From positions 1 through 60,956 of the forward strand of contig CAJXTI010000017.1 in the NCBI GenBank assembly GCA_913061185.1: 60,956 nucleotides of DNA, in the 5' to 3' direction. The stretch comes from an uncultured Oceanobacter sp. GTDB taxonomy: Bacteria; Pseudomonadota; Gammaproteobacteria; Pseudomonadales; Oceanobacteraceae. Positions 53,521 through 60,956 of the stretch are shown one piece after another (within the stretch, counting starts at the first letter, position 1; every line of letters begins with the position of its first letter). The notes below the pieces were generated by a model. It did not search any database, had not been told where the DNA came from, and saw only the letters and a list, made by a program, of their open reading frames with translations. Position numbers and translations under genes: made by a program.

Positions 53521-54300
53521 TCAGCCAGGGTTACTGGCGAGGATGCTGGTGTGGTAGCTGTAGGCTAGCGGCGCTTGTTCCTGCACCGCGTGCAACAGCA
53601 AATCGGTGAGGTCATCACACATCCACTGATACAGTTCTTGGCCCATCTCGACGGTAGCCGCCGACGGTTTGCCGGTGACGCCATTGAGACTGGTGTGGTT
53701 GACCGGATGGCTGAAAATACAGCCGTCAGTACGATCCGGGTCATCGGCCTCGGCGAGTTTGTCGGTACGCACGATGTGCGGGTGAATGGCCATCATCAGG
53801 GCGGTTTCTGCCGCATTGGCATGCCAGTCTTCGGCATCGTCGAAGTGCGCTTTTTTCACCCGTTCGGACAGCCGGGCAGTATGTATCAGCGCCACCATCA
53901 GATCGTCGTAACGGGCACGCAGCATCTCCAGGGCACAACGCAGCGGGGCTTCGTTGGTCACATGGCCGTTCACCAGCAGCAAGCGTTTGATACCAGACGA
54001 ATACACCCAGTCACCAAGGTCACAGATCACATCAATCAGGGTTTTCGGATTCAGCGCCATGGTGCCGGGCCAGCGCCGCGAATGCCCGATCGAACAACCG
54101 TAAGGGAGCGTTGGCAGCAAGATAACCGGTGTATTGGCGGCAACGTCCTTACACAGCGTATGGGCGATGGCGCTGTCCATACCACAGCCCATATGGGGGC
54201 CATGCTGTTCGGTCGCACCAATCGGTAGAACGGCGGTTTGTACTCCGTCGCGGACGGCCTGGGCCACTTCTTCCCAGGTCATGTTATTAAGTTCGTACAT
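53521..54300 (-). CDS. Creatininase-family amidohydrolase
   Basis: 259 residues with all family metal/active motifs: PIGATEQHGPHMG, GHSRRWPGTMAL, LLLVNGHVTNEAPLRCA and DWHANAAETALMM, which supply the Glu, His, Asp and His ligands of a two-metal site. Family members hydrolyse cyclic amides (creatinine), formamides or peptides. The start overlaps the ABC ATPase stop by one base, so they are co-expressed. The exact substrate is unknown. Confidence 0.85.
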   Translation of the reverse strand: MYELNNMTWEEVAQAVRDGVQTAVLPIGATEQHGPHMGCGMDSAIAHTLCKDVAANTPVILLPTLPYGCSIGHSRRWPGTMALNPKTLIDVICDLGDWVYSSGIKRLLLVNGHVTNEAPLRCALEMLRARYDDLMVALIHTARLSERVKKAHFDDAEDWHANAAETALMMAIHPHIVRTDKLAEADDPDRTDGCIFSHPVNHTSLNGVTGKPSAATVEMGQELYQWMCDDLTDLLLHAVQEQAPLAYSYHTSILASNPG

Positions 54301-55211
54301 CAGAACACGCTCCCTACGTCGTCACTGACCGGCACCATGCGCACCAGGTTCATATGATCCACATCGTCTTCGTCATCGGTCGGCGGATGAATCAGGCTTT
54401 CGATATGTTTTTTGACGGCGAGAAATTCCGGCGACAAAAATTGGCCAGGATGACGTGGCTGTGGCACCGGGACTTCAATCAGCTCCTGCACTTCACCGGG
54501 GTTGGCTTTCAGCACCAGAATCCGGTCAGCCAGATACACCGCCTCGTCGAGGTCGTGAGTAATAAAAAACACGGTGATATCAATGTTCTTCCAGATCTCC
54601 ATCAGATAGGCCTGCATCTTCGATCGGGTCTGGGCGTCGAGGGCTCCAAAGGGTTCGTCCATCAACAGAATTTTCGGCTGGTTAGCCAACGCACGGGCGA
54701 TGGCGACGCGCTGCTTCATGCCGCCCGACAACTGGTTGGGGTAACTGTTTTCAAACCGGGCCAGGCCAATCAATTCGATCCACTGACGCGCTTCTGCTTC
54801 TGCTGTGCCCTTTTCGTAGCCGGACTCCAGCAAGCCAAACATGATGTTCTGCTTCACCGTCAGCCAGGGAAACAAGGTATAGCCCTGAAACACCATGCCG
54901 CGTTCCGGGCCGGGTTTGTCGACCACCTTGCCATCCAGCAGCACCTGCCCAGAGCTGGCCTGTTCCAGACCGGCGAGGATCCGAATCAGCGTCGATTTAC
55001 CGCAGCCTGAAGGGCCGATCACACAAACAAACTCACGCTTGTGGATGGTCAGGTGAATGTCTTTCAGCGCTGTTACTGTGCCGTTACGAGTTTTGAATTC
55101 CTTGGTCAGGCCCTTCACTTCCATCGTCACCGGGCGTTGTTTCAGCCTCTCAAAACGGTCACGTACGGCAGCCGACTGCTGCTGGTAATCCGGTAAATTC
55201 AGTTCATTCAT
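54300..55211 (-). CDS. NitT/TauT-type ABC transporter ATPase, no partners nearby
   Basis: 303 residues from 55211 ([22 protein letters not shown] upstream). Walker [10 protein letters not shown] (66-74), signature [15 protein letters not shown], Walker [13 protein letters not shown] and H-loop [16 protein letters not shown] place it with the SsuB/TauB/NrtD group for nitrate, sulfonate, taurine or pyrimidine-like substrates. The permease and binding protein that it needs are not next to it on either side. It heads the run ATPase, creatininase, glnT, NikR-like. Confidence 0.88.
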   Translation of the reverse strand: MNELNLPDYQQQSAAVRDRFERLKQRPVTMEVKGLTKEFKTRNGTVTALKDIHLTIHKREFVCVIGPSGCGKSTLIRILAGLEQASSGQVLLDGKVVDKPGPERGMVFQGYTLFPWLTVKQNIMFGLLESGYEKGTAEAEARQWIELIGLARFENSYPNQLSGGMKQRVAIARALANQPKILLMDEPFGALDAQTRSKMQAYLMEIWKNIDITVFFITHDLDEAVYLADRILVLKANPGEVQELIEVPVPQPRHPGQFLSPEFLAVKKHIESLIHPPTDDEDDVDHMNLVRMVPVSDDVGSVF

Positions 55212-55546
55212 ATCAACCTCTCCTATAAGGGGACATCTGTTTAATCCGGTGCTCACGCTGGGCTACCGGATGGTGTCGAATCACGAAGCCGACTTGCAGG
55301 CCTGACGGGTCACGTCAAACGTCGGCGACACAGAGTCGAGATCATCCGGCAGCCCCCGCAGGGCACTGGTTGTCGCCGTCCAGTGCGGTATTGACGAATG
55401 AGAAAAGGACGCGTCATTTCGCTGCATTCGCCGCCTTGCCCTGAACAACGGCAACACTCGCGCAGAGCCGTGCAGGATTAAATAGAGGTCCCCTTTAGGG
55501 TAGCTGAATCTCAAGGCTGATTTGTCTCCCGATGGGCGGGTTTCAA
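55212..55546. other. Intergenic region between TonB receptor and ABC ATPase
   Basis: A 94-codon frame on the reverse strand is not supported. The region holds the second copy of the roughly 60-bp repeat (55412-55475). No clear terminator for the TonB receptor gene was seen. Confidence 0.5.
55412..55475. repeat. About 60-bp dispersed repeat, copy 2
   Basis: TCATTTCGCTGC, ATTCGCCGCCTTGCCCTGA and AACACTCGCGCA in the same order and orientation as 3811-3870. Confidence 0.7.
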
Positions 55547-58498
55547 TCACAATCCGAATTGCCAACCCAGTCCAAAGCGTACTTCTGTGCCTGTCACCGA
55601 ATAGCTGTAAACCCGGTTGCTGGAGTCCACAAACTTGTCGAAGGCTTCGTTGGTGATGTTGTTGATGTCGAGCGACAGCTGCAGCTCGGAGGATACCTGC
55701 CAGCTGCCGTAAGCCCCCAGTATGGCAGAAGCATTGACGCCTTCCCGGTCGTTGTCGTTGTTGCCAGGCACCAGCGTCAGATAGCGGGAACGGGCACGCA
55801 GGGTAACGCCCGTTTCAAGGTGGTCGCCGCGATACCAGAAGGCACCATTAAAGACATGGCGCGACAACCCCGGCGGCGGCAGGGTGACGTAACCGTCATC
55901 CAGCGGATAACGAGCGACCGCATGGCTGAGCGCATAACTGCTATCGATGCCAAAACGATTCAACGGGTAAGGCAACCGTGTAAACGGCAACTGGATATTG
56001 ATTTCAACACCTGAGATGTCGGTGCCTGGGCCATTCACTGGTCGGCGGTAAGAGTAGTCGCCTTCGCCGTCGTCCTGAGTTTCCCACTGTGGGTTGTAAT
56101 ACGGCAGCTGGTCGAGTGTGACCTGCTGTACTTCTTCAACAATCAGGCTATCGATGCGATTGTAGAACAGTCCCATGGCGACAAATTCATGTTGGCTGCC
56201 ATACCATTCCGCCGACAGGTCGAAGCCATGGGAGCGAATCGGTTTCAACTCGCTGTTGCCGTTGGTCACAATACGGGCACTGGTTCTGAGCAATAACGGC
56301 GTGGTGAGGGAATCGATGGATGGGCTGACGATTTCGCGGCTGTATCCGGCTCTGAACAGCAGATTGTCACGGGCCTGAGCCACCAGGTGCAGCGAGGGCA
56401 GCCAGTTACCGTAGCGGAATTGCGAGTTAACGGCTTCCACGCTTTCACTATCGTCGCCTTCAACCAGCAAGCTGCCCTGTACTTGCTGACGCGTCGTGGC
56501 GTAACGCAAGCCGGCATCGCCCCGGACGGGCCAGGGTAGTTGCCAAACCTCGAATACCGTTTGCCACCAGCCTGCCCAGGTGTACTCGTTGAGCTGTCGC
56601 TGCTGGGTCGGGTCACGTACCAGCAAGCTGTCATCCAGCCCCAGCGACGGGATGATGCCCTGATTGGCAACCACCCACCCCGTTGGCAACCCACTCAAGC
56701 CGAAGCCCTGGCTGAAGTTACCCGGTGTTTGCTGGGAATAACCATTCACCAACCCATCTGGGCTGTTATAGGTATACGTGGCTTCCTGACGGTCGTTAGT
56801 AAAGGCTTGATATTGAATACCAAACCAGTGCTGCAAGGTGTCCGACTGATCAAATTCAAATTCCAGCTCGGCCACTCGATAACGGTTAACGACCTGATCT
56901 TGCGCCAGGCTGATACGCCACAGCTCCCATTCACCGGGATCGGTAATATCAAAACCATAACGATTCACCGACAGGCGGTCGTTCTCTCGCAAGTCAAAAC
57001 TGAAGTCCTGACCGTAGGCCAGCAGCGAGATGTTGTCGTGGGTTGGGCTATCAAAGATGGATGCCTGATAGCCCAGGGCAGAACGCACTTTCCAGCGTGT
57101 CGACAGGGGGAGACTCCAGTCCAGTTTGATCTGGCCAAGATCCGTGATGTCCACTTCATGGTTGTGTTCCGAGCGGATATTCACATTGGAGAAGGAGCCG
57201 TACACCATCCCTTGTGCACCCACCTCATACTCATTGACCTGGATATCACTCAGATCCTGGGTACGAATACCGGCAGAGCTGATGTGATATTCGTGCATGT
57301 CCTGCTTGTGGTGCGAGCCAACCAGCGTCAGATCCAGCTGACCCCAGTTTTCATCGCGCCATTGCAACGCCGTGGTTACTCCCAGCGTCGTCAACTCGCG
57401 ATTAATAATGTCATAACGGTTATGGCGGGGATAAAACAGATCGTCAGCCAGGGTTTGCTGCTGCTCATCAGACAACGAACTTTGTTCTCCCCAGTCGGCC
57501 ACTTGCCAACGCACGGTAGAATAACCCCGCTCCGACGTGGTGCGTTTACGCACGCTGAAAGCGACCAGCCAGCCGAACGAGCCATCATCAACGCTGCCCT
57601 GCAAGCCACCAGAGATTGCCCCGCCATCGCTGCCGTTGCTGATATTGTTTTCGCGCTGGATATTCAGCCACTGGCGGTGCGACACCAGTGCATCGGTAGC
57701 ACTCGCGGGCAGGGGTTTCGGTGTGCTCATATCGACCGAACCGCCAATCGCGCCCTCGTTGATGCGGGCGTTACTGGATTTGGTGACACTGATTTCACTG
57801 AACAAGCCATCTGGCAGGACATTAAAATCAAAACTGCGCGAGTTGTTCACTGCGCCACGGGAATCAATACTGGTGCCCGTCGCCAACATTGGCATACCGT
57901 TCACCGTAACGCGGGTAAAGTCAGAACTCATGCCCCGCACGCTGATATTACGATCGACCCCCGCTTCCTGGCTGAAAGTTACCGCCGCACGGCGGCCGAT
58001 GGCGGCGGTAAGGCCGTTATGCCCACCCAGCTGGCCCGGTGGTAACAGCGCCGCTTCCGTCAGTGTATTACTGGCATAACGGCTGACCAGCGCCGGATCA
58101 TGAATAAAGCGGATACCCTTCACGACGACTTCTTCCCGCTGATCATCAAGCGGTTCGGCTGATGGGGTTGCAGATGGTTTGGCCACGGCAGGCTGACGCG
58201 GAGAATAGTAGAACACGACTCCGGCATCTTGCTGCCGGAATGCCCAATCGGCTTGCGCTGTCGCCAGTGTCAGAAACTCATCCAGGCTGCAATCACCCAG
58301 CGGTTGGGATAAACGCACCGTTTCAGGCTGGCGACTGGTGGTGATTACTCCGACCTGATACCGTTTCGACACCTGTTCGATAATGTGCGCCAGAGAGGTT
58401 TGACTGACTCCGTCATAAAAGCAGCCATCGTCACTCCAGCTGTTACCAGATGTCAGCAAACACACCAGCAACGCCCAACCGCAACGCTGGTCATTCAT
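55547..58498 (-). CDS. TonB-dependent outer-membrane receptor with STN domain
   Basis: 983 residues from 58498 (MNDQRCGWALLVCLLTSGNSWS; CGGAGCG upstream), with a Sec signal. Next is an N-terminal STN signalling domain (about 30-105; TSLAHIIEQVSKRYQVGV, LDEFLTLATAQADWAFR), a TonB box-like EEVVVKGIR, a plug (SVRGMSSDFTRVTVNGMPM) and a 22-strand barrel ending VRFGLGWQFGL. The barrel style is like the TonB-Xanth-Caul group, often for sugars. An STN domain usually signals to a FecR/sigma factor pair, but none is in the window. Six 13-bp direct repeats lie just upstream. Confidence 0.92.
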   Translation of the reverse strand: MNDQRCGWALLVCLLTSGNSWSDDGCFYDGVSQTSLAHIIEQVSKRYQVGVITTSRQPETVRLSQPLGDCSLDEFLTLATAQADWAFRQQDAGVVFYYSPRQPAVAKPSATPSAEPLDDQREEVVVKGIRFIHDPALVSRYASNTLTEAALLPPGQLGGHNGLTAAIGRRAAVTFSQEAGVDRNISVRGMSSDFTRVTVNGMPMLATGTSIDSRGAVNNSRSFDFNVLPDGLFSEISVTKSSNARINEGAIGGSVDMSTPKPLPASATDALVSHRQWLNIQRENNISNGSDGGAISGGLQGSVDDGSFGWLVAFSVRKRTTSERGYSTVRWQVADWGEQSSLSDEQQQTLADDLFYPRHNRYDIINRELTTLGVTTALQWRDENWGQLDLTLVGSHHKQDMHEYHISSAGIRTQDLSDIQVNEYEVGAQGMVYGSFSNVNIRSEHNHEVDITDLGQIKLDWSLPLSTRWKVRSALGYQASIFDSPTHDNISLLAYGQDFSFDLRENDRLSVNRYGFDITDPGEWELWRISLAQDQVVNRYRVAELEFEFDQSDTLQHWFGIQYQAFTNDRQEATYTYNSPDGLVNGYSQQTPGNFSQGFGLSGLPTGWVVANQGIIPSLGLDDSLLVRDPTQQRQLNEYTWAGWWQTVFEVWQLPWPVRGDAGLRYATTRQQVQGSLLVEGDDSESVEAVNSQFRYGNWLPSLHLVAQARDNLLFRAGYSREIVSPSIDSLTTPLLLRTSARIVTNGNSELKPIRSHGFDLSAEWYGSQHEFVAMGLFYNRIDSLIVEEVQQVTLDQLPYYNPQWETQDDGEGDYSYRRPVNGPGTDISGVEINIQLPFTRLPYPLNRFGIDSSYALSHAVARYPLDDGYVTLPPPGLSRHVFNGAFWYRGDHLETGVTLRARSRYLTLVPGNNDNDREGVNASAILGAYGSWQVSSELQLSLDINNITNEAFDKFVDSSNRVYSYSVTGTEVRFGLGWQFGL

Positions 58499-58551
58499 TG
58501 ATCGCTCCGATATCAAAACAAGTGGCCGTCGCTTTTATAGTCTGAATACAT

Positions 58552-58629
58552 CGCACCCATGAATCACATCCATGAATCACACCCATTGGCCACATCCATG
58601 AATCACATCCATGAATCACACCCATGAAT
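58552..58629. repeat. Six 13-bp direct repeats upstream of the TonB receptor
   Basis: Units of CACATCCATGAAT or CACACCCATGAAT in tandem, with the first (CGCACCCATGAAT) and third (CACACCCATTGGC) degenerate. They occupy 54-131 bases before the receptor's start codon, so they span its likely promoter. Confidence 0.85.
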
Positions 58630-58864
58630 CGTATTTATGCCTCATACTAATGCAGCGGTGTAACGAAGAAGAGAACCTGGAACCCTGCCATCGACACGTC
58701 CAACATAGCCAGCACGATCGGGCATGCTACGCCCGCAACCATGACAGGGCGGTTAAAAAGCCCAGGGGAAGCCGCAGGGGAGCGTCACACAAGCCAAGCA
58801 GAGATGAATTTCCGCTGGTGGCCATGGTCGGACAAGTCATGGCCCACCGCGTGCGTCCAGTATT

Positions 58865-58918
58865 TATCGTACACACATCGTCGTACATTAATCGTCGTAC
58901 ATTGATCGTCGTACACTG
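58865..58918. repeat. Four 14-bp direct repeats upstream of ndh
   Basis: Three full units ATCGTCGTACATTA, ATCGTCGTACATTG and ATCGTCGTACACTG (58877-58918), preceded by a shortened one (58865-58876) and followed by ATCGTAGCG. About 170-220 bases before the ndh start. Confidence 0.85.
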
Positions 58919-59084
58919 ATCGTAGCGCCTCATTCGTAGCCAAGGCGACTGTCTCAGGTACTGGGGCATCCGTTCTATTCTGATACGCCAGAGTCATTGC
59001 CCGAATCAACGACGGCATACTATTGTACAACCGTTAGGCTCCATCAGATTCCAGATCCGTTTTTTACCCTTTATAGGAGCGAAC

Positions 59085-60425
59085 ATGAACGCTGACACCA
59101 ACCTGCACCCAGACAACGCCTTACAACATATCGTTATCGTCGGCGGTGGTGCCGGAGGTCTCGAACTGGCGACCCGACTCGGTCACACCCTCGGGCGCAA
59201 GGGCAAAGCCCGTATTACCCTGCTCGACCGCAATCGCACCCATATCTGGAAACCGCTCCTGCATGAAGTCGCCACTGGCACACTGGATACTGGCACCGAG
59301 AGCGTGTCTTACCACGCCCACGGCGCTCGCCATGGCTATCAGTTTGAATTGGGTGAGCTGACTAACGTCAGCCTGGCCAACAAAACCCTCACGCTGGCGC
59401 GCCGTCGCAATGCGGAAGGGGAAACCCTGATGCAGCCACGCAACATAGACTACGACACGCTGGTGCTGGCAGTCGGCAGTATCAGCAACGACTTCGGTAC
59501 ACCAGGTATTCAGCAGCATTGCTATATGCTCGATTCCCACAAACAGGCAGAGCGCTTCCATACCGCCCTGATTGATCAGTTCACCGACATTCACCAGAAT
59601 CGTCCTGGTGACAGCCTGCGAATTGCCATAGTCGGAGCGGGTGCTACCGGCGTTGAACTGTCCGCCGAGCTGCACCGGGTGACCGAGCTGCTGCGTTCCT
59701 ATGGTATGTCGGGCATGTCACGGCACCAGCTGCAAGTGACCCTGGTAGAAGCCGGGCCACGGGTATTACCTGCCCTGCCAGAACGCATCTCCACTGCCGT
59801 GACTCGCGAACTGCGCGAGCTGGGAGTCTCGATCCAGACATCCGTGATGGTCAGTGCCGCCGATGAGCAGGGGCTGCAAACCAAGGACGGCAGCCGTATC
59901 GATGCCGACCTGATGGTCTGGGCCGCAGGCGTGAAGGCACCGGATTTTATCCGTCAGATTGAAGGACTTGGGCTGAACCGCGCCAATCAGATTATTGTGA
60001 ACGATTTTTTGCAGGCCAATAATCCGGATGGCGAACCACTCAAGGATGTTTGGGTGATCGGCGACTGCTGCTCCTTCACCATGGCCGACGGCAACCGGGT
60101 GCCACCTCGTGCCCAATCGGCGCACCAGATGGCCAGCTGCGTGTATAAAAACATCATCAACGAACGCGATAACAAACCCCTCAAGGGCTTCAAATACCAC
60201 GACCATGGTTCACTGGTCAGCCTGAGCAGCTACAGCGCCGTCGGTAACCTGATGGGCAACCTCAGCAGCAAATCCATGTTTGTCGAAGGCAACCTCGCTC
60301 GCTTGTTCTACGTGTCGTTGTATCGCATGCACCAACTGGCGATACACGGCAAATTCCGTGGTGCCATTATCGTGATGCTGGACTGGCTGATCCGGGTGAT
60401 CAAACCAAAAATGAAATTGCATTAA
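59085..60425 (+). CDS. ndh: Type II NADH dehydrogenase (NDH-2)
   Basis: 446 residues. The FAD site is HIVIVGGGAGGLELATRLG (Gly20-25), the NADH site IAIVGAGATGVELSAELH, then VWAAGVKAP and VWVIGDCCSF for FAD. The C-terminal part (LARLFYVSLYRMHQLAIHGKFRGAIIVMLDWLIR) is the amphipathic/membrane-anchor region. The enzyme passes electrons from NADH to quinone without pumping protons. Start has TAGGAGCGAAC. Single gene. Confidence 0.95.
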   Translation: MNADTNLHPDNALQHIVIVGGGAGGLELATRLGHTLGRKGKARITLLDRNRTHIWKPLLHEVATGTLDTGTESVSYHAHGARHGYQFELGELTNVSLANKTLTLARRRNAEGETLMQPRNIDYDTLVLAVGSISNDFGTPGIQQHCYMLDSHKQAERFHTALIDQFTDIHQNRPGDSLRIAIVGAGATGVELSAELHRVTELLRSYGMSGMSRHQLQVTLVEAGPRVLPALPERISTAVTRELRELGVSIQTSVMVSAADEQGLQTKDGSRIDADLMVWAAGVKAPDFIRQIEGLGLNRANQIIVNDFLQANNPDGEPLKDVWVIGDCCSFTMADGNRVPPRAQSAHQMASCVYKNIINERDNKPLKGFKYHDHGSLVSLSSYSAVGNLMGNLSSKSMFVEGNLARLFYVSLYRMHQLAIHGKFRGAIIVMLDWLIRVIKPKMKLH

Positions 60426-60430
60426 CCGCC

Positions 60431-60518
60431 CGGACGGCCACGGAGGGCCGGTGTCCTATTGCGGACGGCCACGGAGGGCGGGTGTCCTATTGCGGACGGC
60501 CACGGAGGGCGTCCCTAC
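60431..60518. repeat. GTAGGGAC-ended dispersed element, copy 3 (half element)
   Basis: Three units of CGGACGGCCACGGAGGG separated by GTGTCCTATTG, ending in GTCCCTAC. The left arm seen in the other two copies is missing. It begins six bases after the ndh stop and its far end overlaps the last codon of rep. Confidence 0.85.
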
Positions 60519-60909
60519 AAATCCCCAAACAAATTTTTCAGCCCCGCCAGAGTCTCTTGGCCGCGCTGTTTTTGCTGTTCCGGAGTGGTTTCGGTTTTGC
60601 CTTCCCATTCAATATCGTCCGGTGGCAGTTCGTCGAGAAAGCGGGAGTGGGTGGTGTCGGATACATCACCGTACTGGCGGCGCTTACCGGCATAGGTGAG
60701 GGTTAGCGAACGCTTGGCGCGGGTGATACCGACGTACATCAGGCGGCGTTCTTCTTCGATGGTGTCGGCTTCGATGGCGTTACGATGCGGCATCAGTTCT
60801 TCTTCCATGCCGACGATATAAACGTGCGGGTATTCCAGCCCTTTGGAGGCGTGCAGAGTCATCAGCTGCACCTGGTCAGATTCGTCTTCGTTTTCCTGTT
60901 GTTCCAGCA
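60515..60909 (-). CDS. rep: Rep helicase, C-terminal fragment (truncated by adapter)
   Basis: About 130 residues of the UvrD/Rep superfamily 1A C terminus: QVQLMTLHASKGLEYPHVYIVGMEEELMPHR (motif V region), EERRLMYVGITRAKRSLTLTYA (motif VI) and RRQYGD, FLDELPPDDIEWE as in Rep. Genomic sequence ends at 60909; a GTG that seems to start the frame uses a base of the adapter and is not real. The TAG stop is inside the terminal GTCCCTAC of the repeat element. Confidence 0.92.
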
Positions 60910-60956
60910 CTGTCTCTTATACACATCTGACGCTGCCGACGAAGAGGATAGTGTAG
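60910..60956 (-). other. Nextera P5 adapter with i5 index (sequencing artefact)
   Basis: CTGTCTCTTATACACATCT, GACGCTGCCGACGA, AGAGGATA and GTGTAG are the reverse complement of the adapter at 1-47, with the same index. Not genome. Confidence 0.98.

Noticed and set aside
60515..60910. Complete small protein starting at a GTG
   Set aside because: The first base of that GTG belongs to the adapter. The frame is the tail of Rep.

Overview
The window is a 61 kb piece of a gammaproteobacterial chromosome, most like a marine, aerobic Oceanospirillales-type heterotroph. This is inferred from gene content only: spermidine/putrescine uptake and catabolism, a catechol meta-cleavage lower pathway, a non-proton-pumping NADH dehydrogenase, a Rep helicase and a TonB receptor. 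Both ends carry Illumina Nextera P5 adapter with the same i5 index, so bases 1-47 and 60910-60956 are artefacts and the two outermost genes are truncated.

Layout. 48-8761 is ordinary chromosome: a truncated secreted protein, a MarR regulator, a type III glutamine synthetase (glnN), a histidine kinase/response regulator/Tat-exported DUF3047 operon, and a glutathione peroxidase with an OhrR-type regulator. 9010-23894 is a complete type III-A CRISPR-Cas locus. Its forward operon is csm1-csm2-csm3-csm4-csm5-cas6 followed by three cyclic-oligoadenylate genes: a Can2/Card1 nuclease, an NE0113-family CARF protein and csx16. An opposing operon holds two cas2 and two cas1-like genes. The array has 28 repeats. 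24135-34072 is a polyamine module: potFGHI plus an amidotransferase, a gamma-glutamylpolyamine synthetase, a GntR regulator, a polyamine:pyruvate aminotransferase and a LuxR regulator. Palindromic TGTGATCACA sites mark a likely regulon.

36169-45240 is a defence-type island without transposase or integrase. It has a decayed cassette interrupted by a MntA-HepT toxin-antitoxin pair, then a three-gene operon (HEPN-like protein, MinD/ParA-like ATPase with a KGGVGR P-loop, second P-loop ATPase). After that come an intact copy of the cassette (zinc ribbon, nucleotidyltransferase, DUF5655 protein) and a Septu-like PtuA/PtuB pair. The three-gene operon and the doubled cas1/cas2 module are the two best candidates for something not yet described.

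45356-50701 encodes the lower meta-cleavage pathway from 2-hydroxymuconic semialdehyde to acetyl-CoA and pyruvate, without the ring-cleaving dioxygenase. 51077-55211 holds a GlcG/HbpS-type protein, a NikR-like regulator that has lost its nickel ligands, a GlnT-type ligase, a creatininase-family hydrolase and an ABC ATPase without partners. 55547-60909 holds a large TonB receptor, ndh and the 3' part of rep. Several dispersed repeat families occupy intergenic space: a GTAGGGAC-ended element (three copies), an 83-bp repeat flanking marR (two copies) and a roughly 60-bp repeat (two copies). Two short tandem-repeat arrays lie between the TonB receptor and ndh.
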